Positions 16,980 through 24,958 of a stretch of DNA of 64,000 nt are shown piece after piece. The notes under the pieces are model-generated. The model did not search any database. It was not told the origin of the DNA and was given only the letters and a program-made list of their open reading frames with translations. The translations under genes and the position numbers were made by a program. Numbering within the stretch: the stretch's first letter is position 1; every line of letters begins with the position of its first letter. Source of the DNA: SAR86 cluster bacterium (GTDB lineage: Bacteria > Pseudomonadota > Gammaproteobacteria > Magnimaribacterales > Magnimaribacteraceae); NCBI GenBank assembly GCA_029268615.1, contig JAQWNM010000009.1, forward strand, positions 1-64,000, in the 5' to 3' direction.

Positions 16980-17333
16980 TTATAGATCAGATTCATGTTC
17001 ATCTACAATATAAGTTCTCATATACCTTGTATCAAAAAGTTTTTCTTCATCTTCTCGGATTTCTTTGATTACATCGGGTTCACTTAGTTTTTCCTTACAA
17101 GCATTGAACGTTTCCATATCTGGATACCAAATCTCAAGAAGTACATCAAATTCTGCTTCACTTAATTTTCCAGATCTATCCATTAAAGGGTCAGTAAAAC
17201 GTCTCATATATTTTACTGCAAAACCATGCAAATACTTTTCACCAATAATCTTATGTCTTGTTTCATAGTACTCTCTAAAGTCTTTTACAGACATTCCTGA
17301 CCTTCTTTTCATCGGGCTTATTACTTTAATCAT
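16980..17333 (-). CDS. EthD-domain protein (second copy)
   Basis: 117 residues from the ATG at 17333. The frame could extend to 17366, but the shorter start lines up exactly with the N-terminus of the EthD protein at 7070. The segment SVKDFREYYETRHKIIGEKYL carries the YYExxH signature, followed by KYMRRFTDP and a C-terminal FDTRYMRTYIVDEH. As with other EthD proteins, a small-substrate decarboxylase or cyclase role is possible but unproven. It is convergent with the alkaline phosphatase gene. Confidence 0.8.
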   Translation of the reverse strand: MIKVISPMKRRSGMSVKDFREYYETRHKIIGEKYLHGFAVKYMRRFTDPLMDRSGKLSEAEFDVLLEIWYPDMETFNACKEKLSEPDVIKEIREDEEKLFDTRYMRTYIVDEHESDL

Positions 17334-17402
17334 ATCTACTACTGTTAAATAATATAAATATAACATTCTTTAAAAAAGTGTCTGATAAAATAGTGCTTAA
17401 TA

Positions 17403-17705
17403 ATGAAAAAGTTTTTAAGATATTTTGCCTTATTTTGTATTTGGACTACCCCTTTTCAGGTAGTACTTGTTTTTTGGGGGACATGGATTGTTTTAACAAC
17501 AGATTTCAGCCTTCTATCCCTTAGCCAAATTGAATTTATAGATAATTATCTAAATTTTTTAAAGGTTATTATTAACTGGCTTTATGTTTGGATTTGGAAT
17601 CCTTACCTTGATTTTATTCTTTCTTTACCTTTAATTTTAACTCAAACATTTAGGGCAATATTCTCAACCTGGCTAGGGTTTTGGATACTCAAGAAATTAA
17701 AGTAA
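17403..17705 (+). CDS. Small hydrophobic membrane protein, unknown
   Basis: 100 residues, Trp- and Phe-rich, with helices at about 5-35 and 50-95 and a basic C-terminus (LKKLK). No signal peptidase site or family motif is recognised. It is isolated between divergent and convergent neighbours, so no operon partner suggests a role. The hydrophobic periodicity and single clean frame favour a real gene. Confidence 0.5.
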   Translation: MKKFLRYFALFCIWTTPFQVVLVFWGTWIVLTTDFSLLSLSQIEFIDNYLNFLKVIINWLYVWIWNPYLDFILSLPLILTQTFRAIFSTWLGFWILKKLK

Positions 17706-17783
17706 GAACTAAAAAAATTTTTGTTTATTCTGATATTGATAATACCCTTCTAAAGAATCATTAAATTAGCTTAATAATTCCTA

Positions 17784-18116
17784 TCAATGCTCATGAGTAA
17801 CTATTTTATCCCCTAATAATTCTTGGGCCTCGATCAACCCACCGGCATTTGTAAGATTTGAATACCCTAATTTATTTAAAATCTTTAGAGCTTTTCCAGA
17901 CCGAGTGCCGCTTCGACAATAAAGAGTAATTTGTTGATTTCTATCTAATATTAAATCTTGTATTTGTGCTATCTCTTGCCATTCGATTCTTACAGCCGAG
18001 GATAAATGACCTTCATTCCATTCATCTAATGTACGAACATCTATAACTAAGTTCTTAGAGCTTAGAGCAAGGGCAAACATAAGGCTCAATAATAAAAAAA
18101 TATTTCTTCTTATCAT
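17784..18116 (-). CDS. Exported rhodanese-domain protein
   Basis: 110 residues. The signal peptide (about 1-19) is followed by a single rhodanese domain: VIDVRTLDEWNEGHLSSA, then the active loop YCRSGTRSG with Cys67. Single-domain exported rhodaneses such as PspE transfer sulfane sulfur in the periplasm. The active-site loop is intact. It is divergent from the beta-lactamase-fold gene at 18188 with about 70 nt between them. Confidence 0.88.
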   Translation of the reverse strand: MIRRNIFLLLSLMFALALSSKNLVIDVRTLDEWNEGHLSSAVRIEWQEIAQIQDLILDRNQQITLYCRSGTRSGKALKILNKLGYSNLTNAGGLIEAQELLGDKIVTHEH

Positions 18117-18187
18117 CTGTTAACTATATCAAATATGTCATACGATGCTAATTTAATAGTATTATCAAAAAAAAGTGAGGCGTTTCG

Positions 18188-19315
18188 ATGAAAATAGAAG
18201 GTAAATGCGACGACCAATTTAAACCTGTAAAAGAACTATTTACAGATCTCCATTCAAGCGGGAAAGAAAATGGTTCATCTTTTGCTCTCTATAAAGATGG
18301 AAAACCTATAATTGATCTTTGGGGTGGTTATTTTGATGCAAAAAAAACTCAACCATGGAAAAGAAATACTTTAGCAACTGTTTGGTCAACTACTAAAGGG
18401 GTTGCTGCCTTAACTTGTGCTCTTGCAGTAGAACGCGGTCTTTTAGACTATGATCAAAAAGTTGCCCATTATTGGCCTGAATTTTCTTGCAACGGTAAAG
18501 AGAACATTACAGTGGGAATGCTCTTATCTCACCAAGCAGGAATATGTGGGGCTGAAACAATGAATATAGAAGACTATTATAATCAAGAATTAATGTCTTC
18601 TAAATTAGCCAATATGACCCCTATTTGGCAACCTGGTACTGCATCTGGTTATCACTCCATGACATATGGGTGGTTGGTTTCAGAATTAATATTAAGAGTG
18701 ACCGGTAAAAACCTTGGTACTTATTATCAGGAAGAAATATCAAATCCAAATGGAATAGATTTTTACATAGGACTGCCTGAAGAAGAGGATCATCGTTCAG
18801 CTGAAATGATTCCGATGGAAAGGAACAATCAAAAAAAAGTTCAAAGAACTGAAATACAAAAAGCTTCAGACCTTGGACCCAATCTATTGGCTGCTCAAAA
18901 TACTAGAGAATGGAGGGCGGCGGAGATTGCTTCTGCGAATGGACAAGGAAATGCTTCAAACTTAGCAAAACTTTATAGTCTAGTTGTAACTAATGACTTA
19001 TCTATTAAGATTCTTCAAGAACACACAATCTCTAAGATGACTTCATCTCAAATCCAAGGAAGAGATTTAGTATTAGGTGTGGTAACAAGCTGGGGAGCAG
19101 GTTTTGTAATGAATATGCATAAGATTATATATGGCCCCGAAGAAAACACATTTGGCCACTCAGGCTATGGGGGTTCGTGTGCCTTTGGAGATCCAAAAAA
19201 TAATCTTGGCATCTCTTATGTCATGAATAAAATGGAAGGAAACTTTGCAGGGGACAGTCGATCCATTGCTCTTATTAATAAAACTTATGAATGCATTGGC
19301 GAATTAAATATATAG
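18188..19315 (+). CDS. Serine beta-lactamase-fold esterase (EstB type)
   Basis: 375 residues without a signal peptide, so probably cytosolic. The SxxK motif is S67-T-T-K70 in VWSTTKGVAAL. The second motif is Y155-H-S in GYHSMTYGW, and the third is GHSGYGGS near the C-terminus. It belongs to the class C-related esterase/PBP-like hydrolases. A Shine-Dalgarno GTGAGG precedes the ATG. It differs from the exported relative at 497-1837 in lacking an export signal, so the two are unlikely to share a substrate pool. Confidence 0.88.
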   Translation: MKIEGKCDDQFKPVKELFTDLHSSGKENGSSFALYKDGKPIIDLWGGYFDAKKTQPWKRNTLATVWSTTKGVAALTCALAVERGLLDYDQKVAHYWPEFSCNGKENITVGMLLSHQAGICGAETMNIEDYYNQELMSSKLANMTPIWQPGTASGYHSMTYGWLVSELILRVTGKNLGTYYQEEISNPNGIDFYIGLPEEEDHRSAEMIPMERNNQKKVQRTEIQKASDLGPNLLAAQNTREWRAAEIASANGQGNASNLAKLYSLVVTNDLSIKILQEHTISKMTSSQIQGRDLVLGVVTSWGAGFVMNMHKIIYGPEENTFGHSGYGGSCAFGDPKNNLGISYVMNKMEGNFAGDSRSIALINKTYECIGELNI

Positions 19316-19319
19316 TTTT

Positions 19320-20567
19320 TTATTTACCTTTTGTGTTTTGTAAAAATCTCTTCTTAGATAAATATTTTTTTTGTCCAGAACTTCCTTTTGGATTTCTTCG
19401 TTTCTTTTTTTGTTTTGGTGGTCCAAATTTTAAATTATGATCTGGTTCAAAACCTTCAATGACCTTCCTAGGTATAGCTACTTTGAGTAAACGCTCTATA
19501 TCATGCAGTAATTTATGCTCGTCAGCACTTACTAAGGAGATGGCTTTTCCTTCTTGTCCAGCTCTAGCCGTCCTGCCTATTCTATGAATATAATCTTCCG
19601 GAACATAAGGTAGATCAAAATTAACTACCTGTGGGAGTAAATTAATATCAATTCCCCTTGCAGCTATGTCAGTAGCTACCAATACTTGTGTTTTTGAATC
19701 TTTAAAATCTCTGAGAGCCCTTGATCTTGTAGCTTGTGATTTATTTCCATGGAATGCAGCTGCATTTATTCGTTTCTTAATTAGCTGCTGAGATAACTTA
19801 TTTGCTCCACGTTTTGTTTTAACAAAAACCAATACTTGAAACCAACCCTCTTCTTTTATGCAATGAGAAAGCAAATCTGCTTTCCTAGATTTGTCCACAG
19901 GATGTACTATTTGAGTTACCTTATCGGCAGTTTGATTATCAGAAGAAACTTGTATTTTTTTTGGGGCATTTAAGAGGTTATTAGCTAAGGACCTAATTTC
20001 CTTTGGAAAGGTGGCAGAAAAAAGAAGATTTTGTTTTTTAGAAGGAAGAGACTTTAAGATTTTTTTAATATCTCGAATAAAGCCCATATCAAGCATTCTG
20101 TCTGCTTCATCTAAAACAAGAAATTCTATCTCAGACAAATTTACAGTCTGACGGTCCAAATGATCTAAAAGTCTACCAGTTGTAGCAACCACAATATCAA
20201 CACCTTTTTTAAGCTTTGCTATTTGTGTATTTATGCTCACACCTCCATATAGAACTGATGTTTTAAATCTTAAGGTATCGCCATAATCTCTAAAACTTTC
20301 TCCTACCTGAACTGCCAGTTCTCTCGTGGGAACTAAAATTAAAGCCCTTATTTTCCTGTTTTTAGATTCTGAGTCTTGTAGCATTTTTAGAATGGGTAAT
20401 GCAAAAGCAGCGGTCTTGCCGGTTCCTGTTTGTGCTCCACCCAAAATATCGTGACCTTTTAATATTTCAGGAATAGCTAGCAATTGAATTTCTGAAGGCT
20501 TGGAATATCCTTTATTTTTAACTGCTTCCAAAAGCTCTTGAGTAAGACCTAGTTCAGTAAATTGCAT
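19320..20567 (-). CDS. DEAD-box RNA helicase (RhlE-like)
   Basis: 415 residues. The Q motif is GYSKPSEIQ, motif I GAQTGTGKTAAF, motif II VLDEADRMLD, motif III SATFP and motif VI HRIGRTARAG. The basic C-terminal tail (about 370-415, rich in Lys and Arg) is typical of RhlE-type helicases that bind structured RNA in ribosome assembly or cold adaptation. Its 3' end lies 4 nt from the convergent esterase stop. A 270-nt non-coding stretch lies upstream; that size is unusual here and could hold a cold-shock-like leader. Confidence 0.9.
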   Translation of the reverse strand: MQFTELGLTQELLEAVKNKGYSKPSEIQLLAIPEILKGHDILGGAQTGTGKTAAFALPILKMLQDSESKNRKIRALILVPTRELAVQVGESFRDYGDTLRFKTSVLYGGVSINTQIAKLKKGVDIVVATTGRLLDHLDRQTVNLSEIEFLVLDEADRMLDMGFIRDIKKILKSLPSKKQNLLFSATFPKEIRSLANNLLNAPKKIQVSSDNQTADKVTQIVHPVDKSRKADLLSHCIKEEGWFQVLVFVKTKRGANKLSQQLIKKRINAAAFHGNKSQATRSRALRDFKDSKTQVLVATDIAARGIDINLLPQVVNFDLPYVPEDYIHRIGRTARAGQEGKAISLVSADEHKLLHDIERLLKVAIPRKVIEGFEPDHNLKFGPPKQKKKRRNPKGSSGQKKYLSKKRFLQNTKGK

Positions 20568-20725
20568 TTAATTTTAATTTGAGTGATGGGTGATGCAGAA
20601 CTTTAACCTGTATCTGCAACCACATAAAGGTCTTAATATTCCTTTAAAACTTTTTTTGGTAAATCATTGCAATATATTAATATCTTATTTTGTTACTTAC
20701 TATGTATAACATGTCTGACTTTAAT
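20568..20725. other. Intergenic region between rhlE-like and CYP153-like genes
   Basis: Part of a 272-nt stretch separating divergent genes. AT-rich, with a small ATGT/ACAT inverted repeat at about 20702-20712. No ORF or RNA gene is recognised. It presumably contains the helicase promoter. Confidence 0.4.
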
Positions 20726-20782
20726 CTCAGTATTCATTTATAAAGTAAGCTTGTAAAATAACTTGAATGAATAAAAGCTGAG
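20726..20782 (+). promoter_or_regulatory. Long imperfect inverted repeat in the CYP153-like gene leader
   Basis: Three nested pairs of arms: CTCAG (20726-20730) with CTGAG (20778-20782), TATTCATT (20731-20738) with AATGAATA (20766-20773), and AAGT (20743-20746) with ACTT (20761-20764). As RNA this makes a 57-nt stem-loop with small bulges, ending 57 nt before the start codon. As DNA the 8-bp arms could be paired operator half-sites. There is no T-run immediately downstream, so it is not a standard terminator. Confidence 0.4.
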
Positions 20783-20839
20783 TAATTGCCTAGTTCTTGG
20801 CATAATACTTCTTTTTTTCCTCTAATTAGGTGATTATTT

Positions 20840-22165
20840 ATGAGTACAGAAAATGATAAAGATCCAACATTTGAATATATTTCAAATGCAGAAGTGAAAC
20901 AAAAATGGGGCTTGCCTGAAGATGCTGACCCTAAAACCATTGCACTTGAAAACATTAATCCAGGCAATACTGATTGGTTTGCCAGAAATCAAGAACTAGA
21001 AGTATTTGAGAGATTAAGGAATGAAGATCCCGTCCACTTAACTGAAGACAGTCAATTTGGTTCTTATTGGTCTATAACTTCTTACGAAGATATTAAATCT
21101 ATAGACATGGATCATGGAAACTTTTCTTCAGATATTATGAATGGCGGCATTAGATTGGGAGGTCTGCCAATGCAAGAACCTCCTGATGAACTTTTTCATC
21201 TTCCTATGTTTATTATGCAGGACCAACCGAAACATACAGAACAAAGAAAAGAAGTCGCTCCGATGTTCACTGAAGCAAACTTAACAAAATTTGAAGAGCT
21301 AATAAGATCTAGAACTTGTGGAATTCTTGATAATCTTCCTGATGGAAAGACATTTAACTGGGTTCAGGAAGTATCAGTTGAGCTTACAAGTAGAATGTTG
21401 GCTTCTTTATTTGACGTCCCGCAAGAGGATAGACTTAAATTGGTTCATTGGTCCGATACAGTTGAAAGAATTTCTGACCCTAACTTCTTTGAAACTCCAG
21501 AAGAGGGATTTCAAGAACTTTGGAAAATGTTTGAATACTTCAACTCTGTCTGGGAAGAAAGAAAAGCAAATGACTCTGGGGGAAATGATCTTATTTCCAT
21601 GCTAGCCAGAGGAGATGCTACAAAAAATATGTCGCCAAACGAATTTCTAGGAAATGTACTGCTTCTAATCGTTGCCGGGAATGATACTACTAGGAACTCG
21701 ATGAGTGGAGGCATTAGTGCCTTTAGCTCTTTCCCTGAACAATTAGAAAAAGTTAAATTAAATAGCTCTCTAATTCCTGGTATGGTTTCTGAAATAATAA
21801 GATGGCAATCGCCAGTTGCACACATGTGTAGAACTGCAATGTCAGATATAGAAATTAAAGGAAAAAAGATTAAAAAATGGGACAAAGTTGCAATCTGGTA
21901 TGTTTCAGGAAATAGAGATATATCTAAATTTAATGATCCTAACCATCTACTAATAAATAGGAAAGATGTTCGTCAACATTTATCCTTTGGATTTGGTATT
22001 CATAGATGTCTTGGAAATAGATTAGCGGAATTACAGCTTAAAATTTTGTGGGAAGAAATATTAAATAGATTTTCTCATATTGAGATAACAGGTGAACAGG
22101 AATATTTATCGTCTAGCTTCATAAGGGGTATCACAAATCTTCCGGTTCAGGTTCATAGGCTTTAA
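20840..22165 (+). CDS. Cytochrome P450, CYP153-like (terminal hydroxylase)
   Basis: 441 residues. The I-helix oxygen-binding motif is AGNDTTRNSM, the ExxR is in EIIRWQSP, and the heme loop is FGFGIHRCLGNRLAE with Cys390 as thiolate ligand. DPVHLTEDSQFGSYWSI, MQDQPKHTEQRKEV and VSVELTSRMLASLFD closely resemble CYP153 alkane/fatty-acid omega-hydroxylases. Such soluble bacterial P450s use a ferredoxin and reductase, neither of which is encoded nearby. An AGGTGA lies before the ATG. A stem-loop-forming leader precedes the gene. Family P450 is certain; the CYP153 assignment is recognition from motifs. Confidence 0.85.
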   Translation: MSTENDKDPTFEYISNAEVKQKWGLPEDADPKTIALENINPGNTDWFARNQELEVFERLRNEDPVHLTEDSQFGSYWSITSYEDIKSIDMDHGNFSSDIMNGGIRLGGLPMQEPPDELFHLPMFIMQDQPKHTEQRKEVAPMFTEANLTKFEELIRSRTCGILDNLPDGKTFNWVQEVSVELTSRMLASLFDVPQEDRLKLVHWSDTVERISDPNFFETPEEGFQELWKMFEYFNSVWEERKANDSGGNDLISMLARGDATKNMSPNEFLGNVLLLIVAGNDTTRNSMSGGISAFSSFPEQLEKVKLNSSLIPGMVSEIIRWQSPVAHMCRTAMSDIEIKGKKIKKWDKVAIWYVSGNRDISKFNDPNHLLINRKDVRQHLSFGFGIHRCLGNRLAELQLKILWEEILNRFSHIEITGEQEYLSSSFIRGITNLPVQVHRL

Positions 22166-22258
22166 ACTTATTATTCTAGATGAGTAGATAAATTAGATTA
22201 AATAACTTGCTCTATCTTAATTAATGAACTTAATGGAATAATTATTCTTGTAGATCTC

Positions 22259-22936
22259 ATGGTTTTTTATTTATTTATTTTTTTTATTGTTTTTTTCCTT
22301 CCTAAAATATGGCTCTCTTACGCAATGAAAAAAAATGATAAAGAACTTGAAAATATGCCTTTTAATGCAGCTGAATTTGGAAAACTAATTTTAAAAGAAA
22401 ATAGTATTTCTGACGTCATAATTGAAGAAACAGAGCTGATTGATCACTACGACCTAAATGAAAAAAAAGTGAGAGTTCAAAAAGGTCGGCTGGCAAAAAA
22501 AAGCCTTACTTCGATTGCAATAGTGTGTCACGAAATAGGGCATGCAATTCAGCATAAAGAGCAATACGGACCTTTGATGAAAAGAACAAAGATAGTTGAG
22601 AAGACTCAATGGATATCCAGAATTGGTGGAGTTATTCTATACAGCGGGTTACCCTTAATTCTAGCTACAGGCTCTTTTGGCTTGATAAAAATATGTTTGA
22701 TAGCAGTGTTAGTATCAGTACTTTTAGGGGTGTTCATTCACTTGATTACACTGGATGTTGAAATTGATGCAAGCTTTAAAAAAGCCATGCCTATCTTGCA
22801 AGAAAAAATTCCTTCTGAATATCATCAGCAATGCAAATCTGTTCTAAATGCAGCTGCATTTACTTACATAATAGGCGCCTTAACTAGCTTCCTTTCTCTA
22901 AGGTATATTTGGCTTTTGCTCACTCGCCTAAGATAA
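22259..22936 (+). CDS. YugP-type membrane zinc metallopeptidase
   Basis: 225 residues. The N-terminal membrane helix (about 2-20) leads into a domain with the HExxH motif CHEIGHAIQH (H91, E92, H95). Two further helices at about 120-165 and one at the C-terminus (about 195-222) follow. The NAAEFGKLILKEN segment matches the neutral zinc metallopeptidase YugP family. It presumably degrades membrane-associated proteins. The gene is monocistronic, 93 nt after the P450. Another possible third ligand sits in the DVEIDASFKKA segment. Confidence 0.83.
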   Translation: MVFYLFIFFIVFFLPKIWLSYAMKKNDKELENMPFNAAEFGKLILKENSISDVIIEETELIDHYDLNEKKVRVQKGRLAKKSLTSIAIVCHEIGHAIQHKEQYGPLMKRTKIVEKTQWISRIGGVILYSGLPLILATGSFGLIKICLIAVLVSVLLGVFIHLITLDVEIDASFKKAMPILQEKIPSEYHQQCKSVLNAAAFTYIIGALTSFLSLRYIWLLLTRLR

Positions 22937-23018
22937 ATCATATTCTTCACAAACGATATATTTTAAAATTTTTAACTTCCATCCTATAAAAGCAAGAAAT
23001 CACGACCTTAATTTATTA

Positions 23019-24068
23019 TTAGATTTTTTCCTTGGCAAATACGCCATCTAAGAAATTAATCATCATCTCGATTGCTTCCGGGGCATCTTCTTCAAAACTG
23101 GAGTCTAAGAAAAAGTTAGAACCTGAATCTAGAAAAGCATGATTTCTATCTTTATATTCCCAATATTGAGCTTCATGTCCAAAAGATTGCAGCTTATATA
23201 GATAATCCTTTACAGAGGCTGGGGTAGTTAGTTTATCCTTTGATCCAACTAGAATAAATTGAGGAGGAAGAGTCATATATTCTTGCTTTGGAATATTGTA
23301 GATAGGCGAAAGAGCCTTATACATTTGTGGATTTTTTGTAGCATTATATTGATTTCCAAATACACCCCTGGCTTTAGACTTTGAGATTAACCAGAAAGGG
23401 TTCTTAAAAGTTTCAAACCCTTCAAGAGCTGAATTATAAATATCAAAAGTGCCATAGCTTAAAATGGCAGCTTGCACACTAAGGTCATTATCTAAACCAG
23501 TTTGCTCAGCTGTCTTACCTTTTGGGAGATAAGTAGGCGTAAAGCTTAAACTGTTTTCAAATCTTCCTTGTGAACTAAGTTTGACTCCTGAATTTACAAT
23601 CATGGCTGATAAATGAGCTCCTGCGCTATCTCCAGTAACAGCTATTTTTGAATTATCTCCTTTATATCTTGATATATTATGCTTAATCCAAATTAGCGCC
23701 CCAAAAGCATCTTCAACAATCTCATTTAGAGTTATGGTGTTATCCTTATCTGATAACAATCTATAATTCACATTGCATATTACATATTCACTATTAGTAG
23801 CTAGGTATTGAGACATTTGATCCATAATAGAATTATCGTTAACTAGCCAGCCTCCTCCATGAAATATAACTAAAACAGGATAAGATTTTTTATTGGAACT
23901 AGGTGTATAAATATCTAAAGTGAGATCAAACCCTTCAGGAGAAGCCCATACAATATCTTCTTCTAATACATATTTCTGTGGATCATTATTCTCTAATGAA
24001 TCTTCATGCTTTGAACAACAAGACAAAAGCCAAAATGCTAATAAGAAGATAGTTTTATTTAACATCAT
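23019..24068 (-). CDS. Alpha/beta-hydrolase lipoprotein (HSL/carboxylesterase type)
   Basis: 349 residues. The lipoprotein signal WLLSCC gives a lipidated Cys17 or Cys18. The oxyanion motif is HGGGW (70-74), and the nucleophile elbow GDSAGAH has Ser148. The acid is in VGSKDKLTTP and the His in KDRNHAFLD. This is the hormone-sensitive-lipase/carboxylesterase branch acting on short-chain esters, here anchored to a membrane facing the periplasm or the outside. It is monocistronic, lying downstream of tRNA-Val on the same strand. Confidence 0.88.
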   Translation of the reverse strand: MMLNKTIFLLAFWLLSCCSKHEDSLENNDPQKYVLEEDIVWASPEGFDLTLDIYTPSSNKKSYPVLVIFHGGGWLVNDNSIMDQMSQYLATNSEYVICNVNYRLLSDKDNTITLNEIVEDAFGALIWIKHNISRYKGDNSKIAVTGDSAGAHLSAMIVNSGVKLSSQGRFENSLSFTPTYLPKGKTAEQTGLDNDLSVQAAILSYGTFDIYNSALEGFETFKNPFWLISKSKARGVFGNQYNATKNPQMYKALSPIYNIPKQEYMTLPPQFILVGSKDKLTTPASVKDYLYKLQSFGHEAQYWEYKDRNHAFLDSGSNFFLDSSFEEDAPEAIEMMINFLDGVFAKEKI

Positions 24069-24146
24069 TTAACTATACGCCTCTATCAAATCCTTGAAAA
24101 CTCAAGACTTACTTTATTTTTTAAGCTTATTTAGAAAGGCTTTTAA

Positions 24147-24222
24147 TGGTGGGCGATACAGGACTTGAACCTGTAACTTCCACCGTGTAAAGGTGGCACT
24201 CTACCAATTGAGTTAATCGCCC
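24147..24222 (-). tRNA. tRNA-Val (anticodon UAC)
   Basis: The minus strand reads GGGCGAT at the 5' acceptor, paired with ATCGCCC, then discriminator A and an encoded CCA (24147-24149). The D-arm is CTCAATTGGTAGAG. The anticodon loop CTTTACACG gives TAC, and the T-arm is AGGTTCAAGTCCT. All stems close, giving a 76-nt cloverleaf. Confidence 0.97.
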
Positions 24223-24235
24223 AGAAGAAGCGAGA

Positions 24236-24264
24236 ATTATATTATCCAAGTTTCTAGAAGTCAC
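24236..24264 (-). promoter_or_regulatory. Promoter of tRNA-Val
   Basis: On the minus strand a -35-like GTGACT (24259-24264) is followed after exactly 17 nt by a perfect TATAAT (24236-24241). Transcription would begin about 7 nt later, just before the mature tRNA 5' end at 24222. Confidence 0.6.
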
Positions 24265-24335
24265 GAGTTCGTTTTTAGATTGAGCTTTCTCTAAGTTTTA
24301 ATAATTTAATTAAAGGGTATAGTTTGGTGAGTGAT

Positions 24336-24716
24336 TTATAAAAATAAAACTGCTTGATATATACAACTAAAAGATAAAATAGAAATAAGAAGGAAAGTAC
24401 CTTGTGCCCCTATTAGTCTGGGGTAGTTTGCTCCTTCGTATTTACTCATGCCCCATGCATGAAGTAATCTAAATAAAACTAAAAAGACACCAAAAAGATG
24501 TGTGGCAAGAAAAGCACCAGAAGAGAATTCGAATATAAATAATAAAAGAACTGCCAAAGGAACATTCTCAACAAAATTTGCTTGCACTCTTTCTGTTGCA
24601 TGTGCTCGCCATGATTCCTCTGATTTCCCCTTGACTCTTACTAACATAACTTGGTTAGCAAGAAGCACTGATAATAACCCTAAAATACCAGCGTATAATA
24701 AGGTAATAGGAATCAC
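24336..24716 (-). CDS. MAPEG-family membrane protein
   Basis: 126 residues if translation starts at the GTG at 24716. That codon overlaps the stop of the upstream gene as GTGA and removes an implausible 20-residue hydrophilic extension starting at 24776. Four membrane helices are predicted. The signature ERVQANFVENVPLAVLLLF is the MAPEG motif, with GANYPRLIGAQGT near the last helices. MAPEG proteins are membrane-associated eicosanoid/glutathione-metabolism relatives; bacterial members often have glutathione transferase or peroxidase activity. It is coupled to the small membrane protein gene upstream. Confidence 0.85.
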   Translation of the reverse strand: MIPITLLYAGILGLLSVLLANQVMLVRVKGKSEESWRAHATERVQANFVENVPLAVLLLFIFEFSSGAFLATHLFGVFLVLFRLLHAWGMSKYEGANYPRLIGAQGTFLLISILSFSCIYQAVLFL

Positions 24717-24946
24717 AATATAGCTCCCACAGTAATTGAAATCAATCCAAGCAGGATCAAAATAAACCCAATCCAAGCGTACTGATTAAACCAAAACGCC
24801 ATAAATGCTTCCTTGCTTCCTTCTGAGTAAACTCTTGAATCTTTAATAGATTGTAATTGCTTAGGAAGTCCGGCTATCCAAATTATTTGGAAACCAAGCC
24901 AGAGGCTTCCTAGGCCCACAACTATTGAATAAAATACTGCGTCCAA
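24713..24946 (-). CDS. Small two-helix membrane protein coupled to MAPEG protein
   Basis: 77 residues with helices at about 4-27 and 52-76 and a polar loop (LPKQLQSIKDSRVYSEGSKE) between them. No family is recognised. The stop codon overlaps the inferred GTG start of the MAPEG gene (GTGA), so the two are translationally coupled. It begins 12 nt downstream of the PDZ-protein gene stop on the same strand. It may be a partner subunit of the MAPEG protein (inference). Confidence 0.6.
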   Translation of the reverse strand: MDAVFYSIVVGLGSLWLGFQIIWIAGLPKQLQSIKDSRVYSEGSKEAFMAFWFNQYAWIGFILILLGLISITVGAIL

Positions 24947-24958
24947 CTATATGAATAT

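Noticed and set aside
21511-21885. 124-residue minus-strand frame opposite the CYP153-like gene
   Set aside because: The sense strand carries all P450 motifs, so this is an antisense shadow.
22950-22970. TTTTAAAATTTTT stretch after the YugP-type gene as a terminator
   Set aside because: No GC stem; simply AT-rich sequence.
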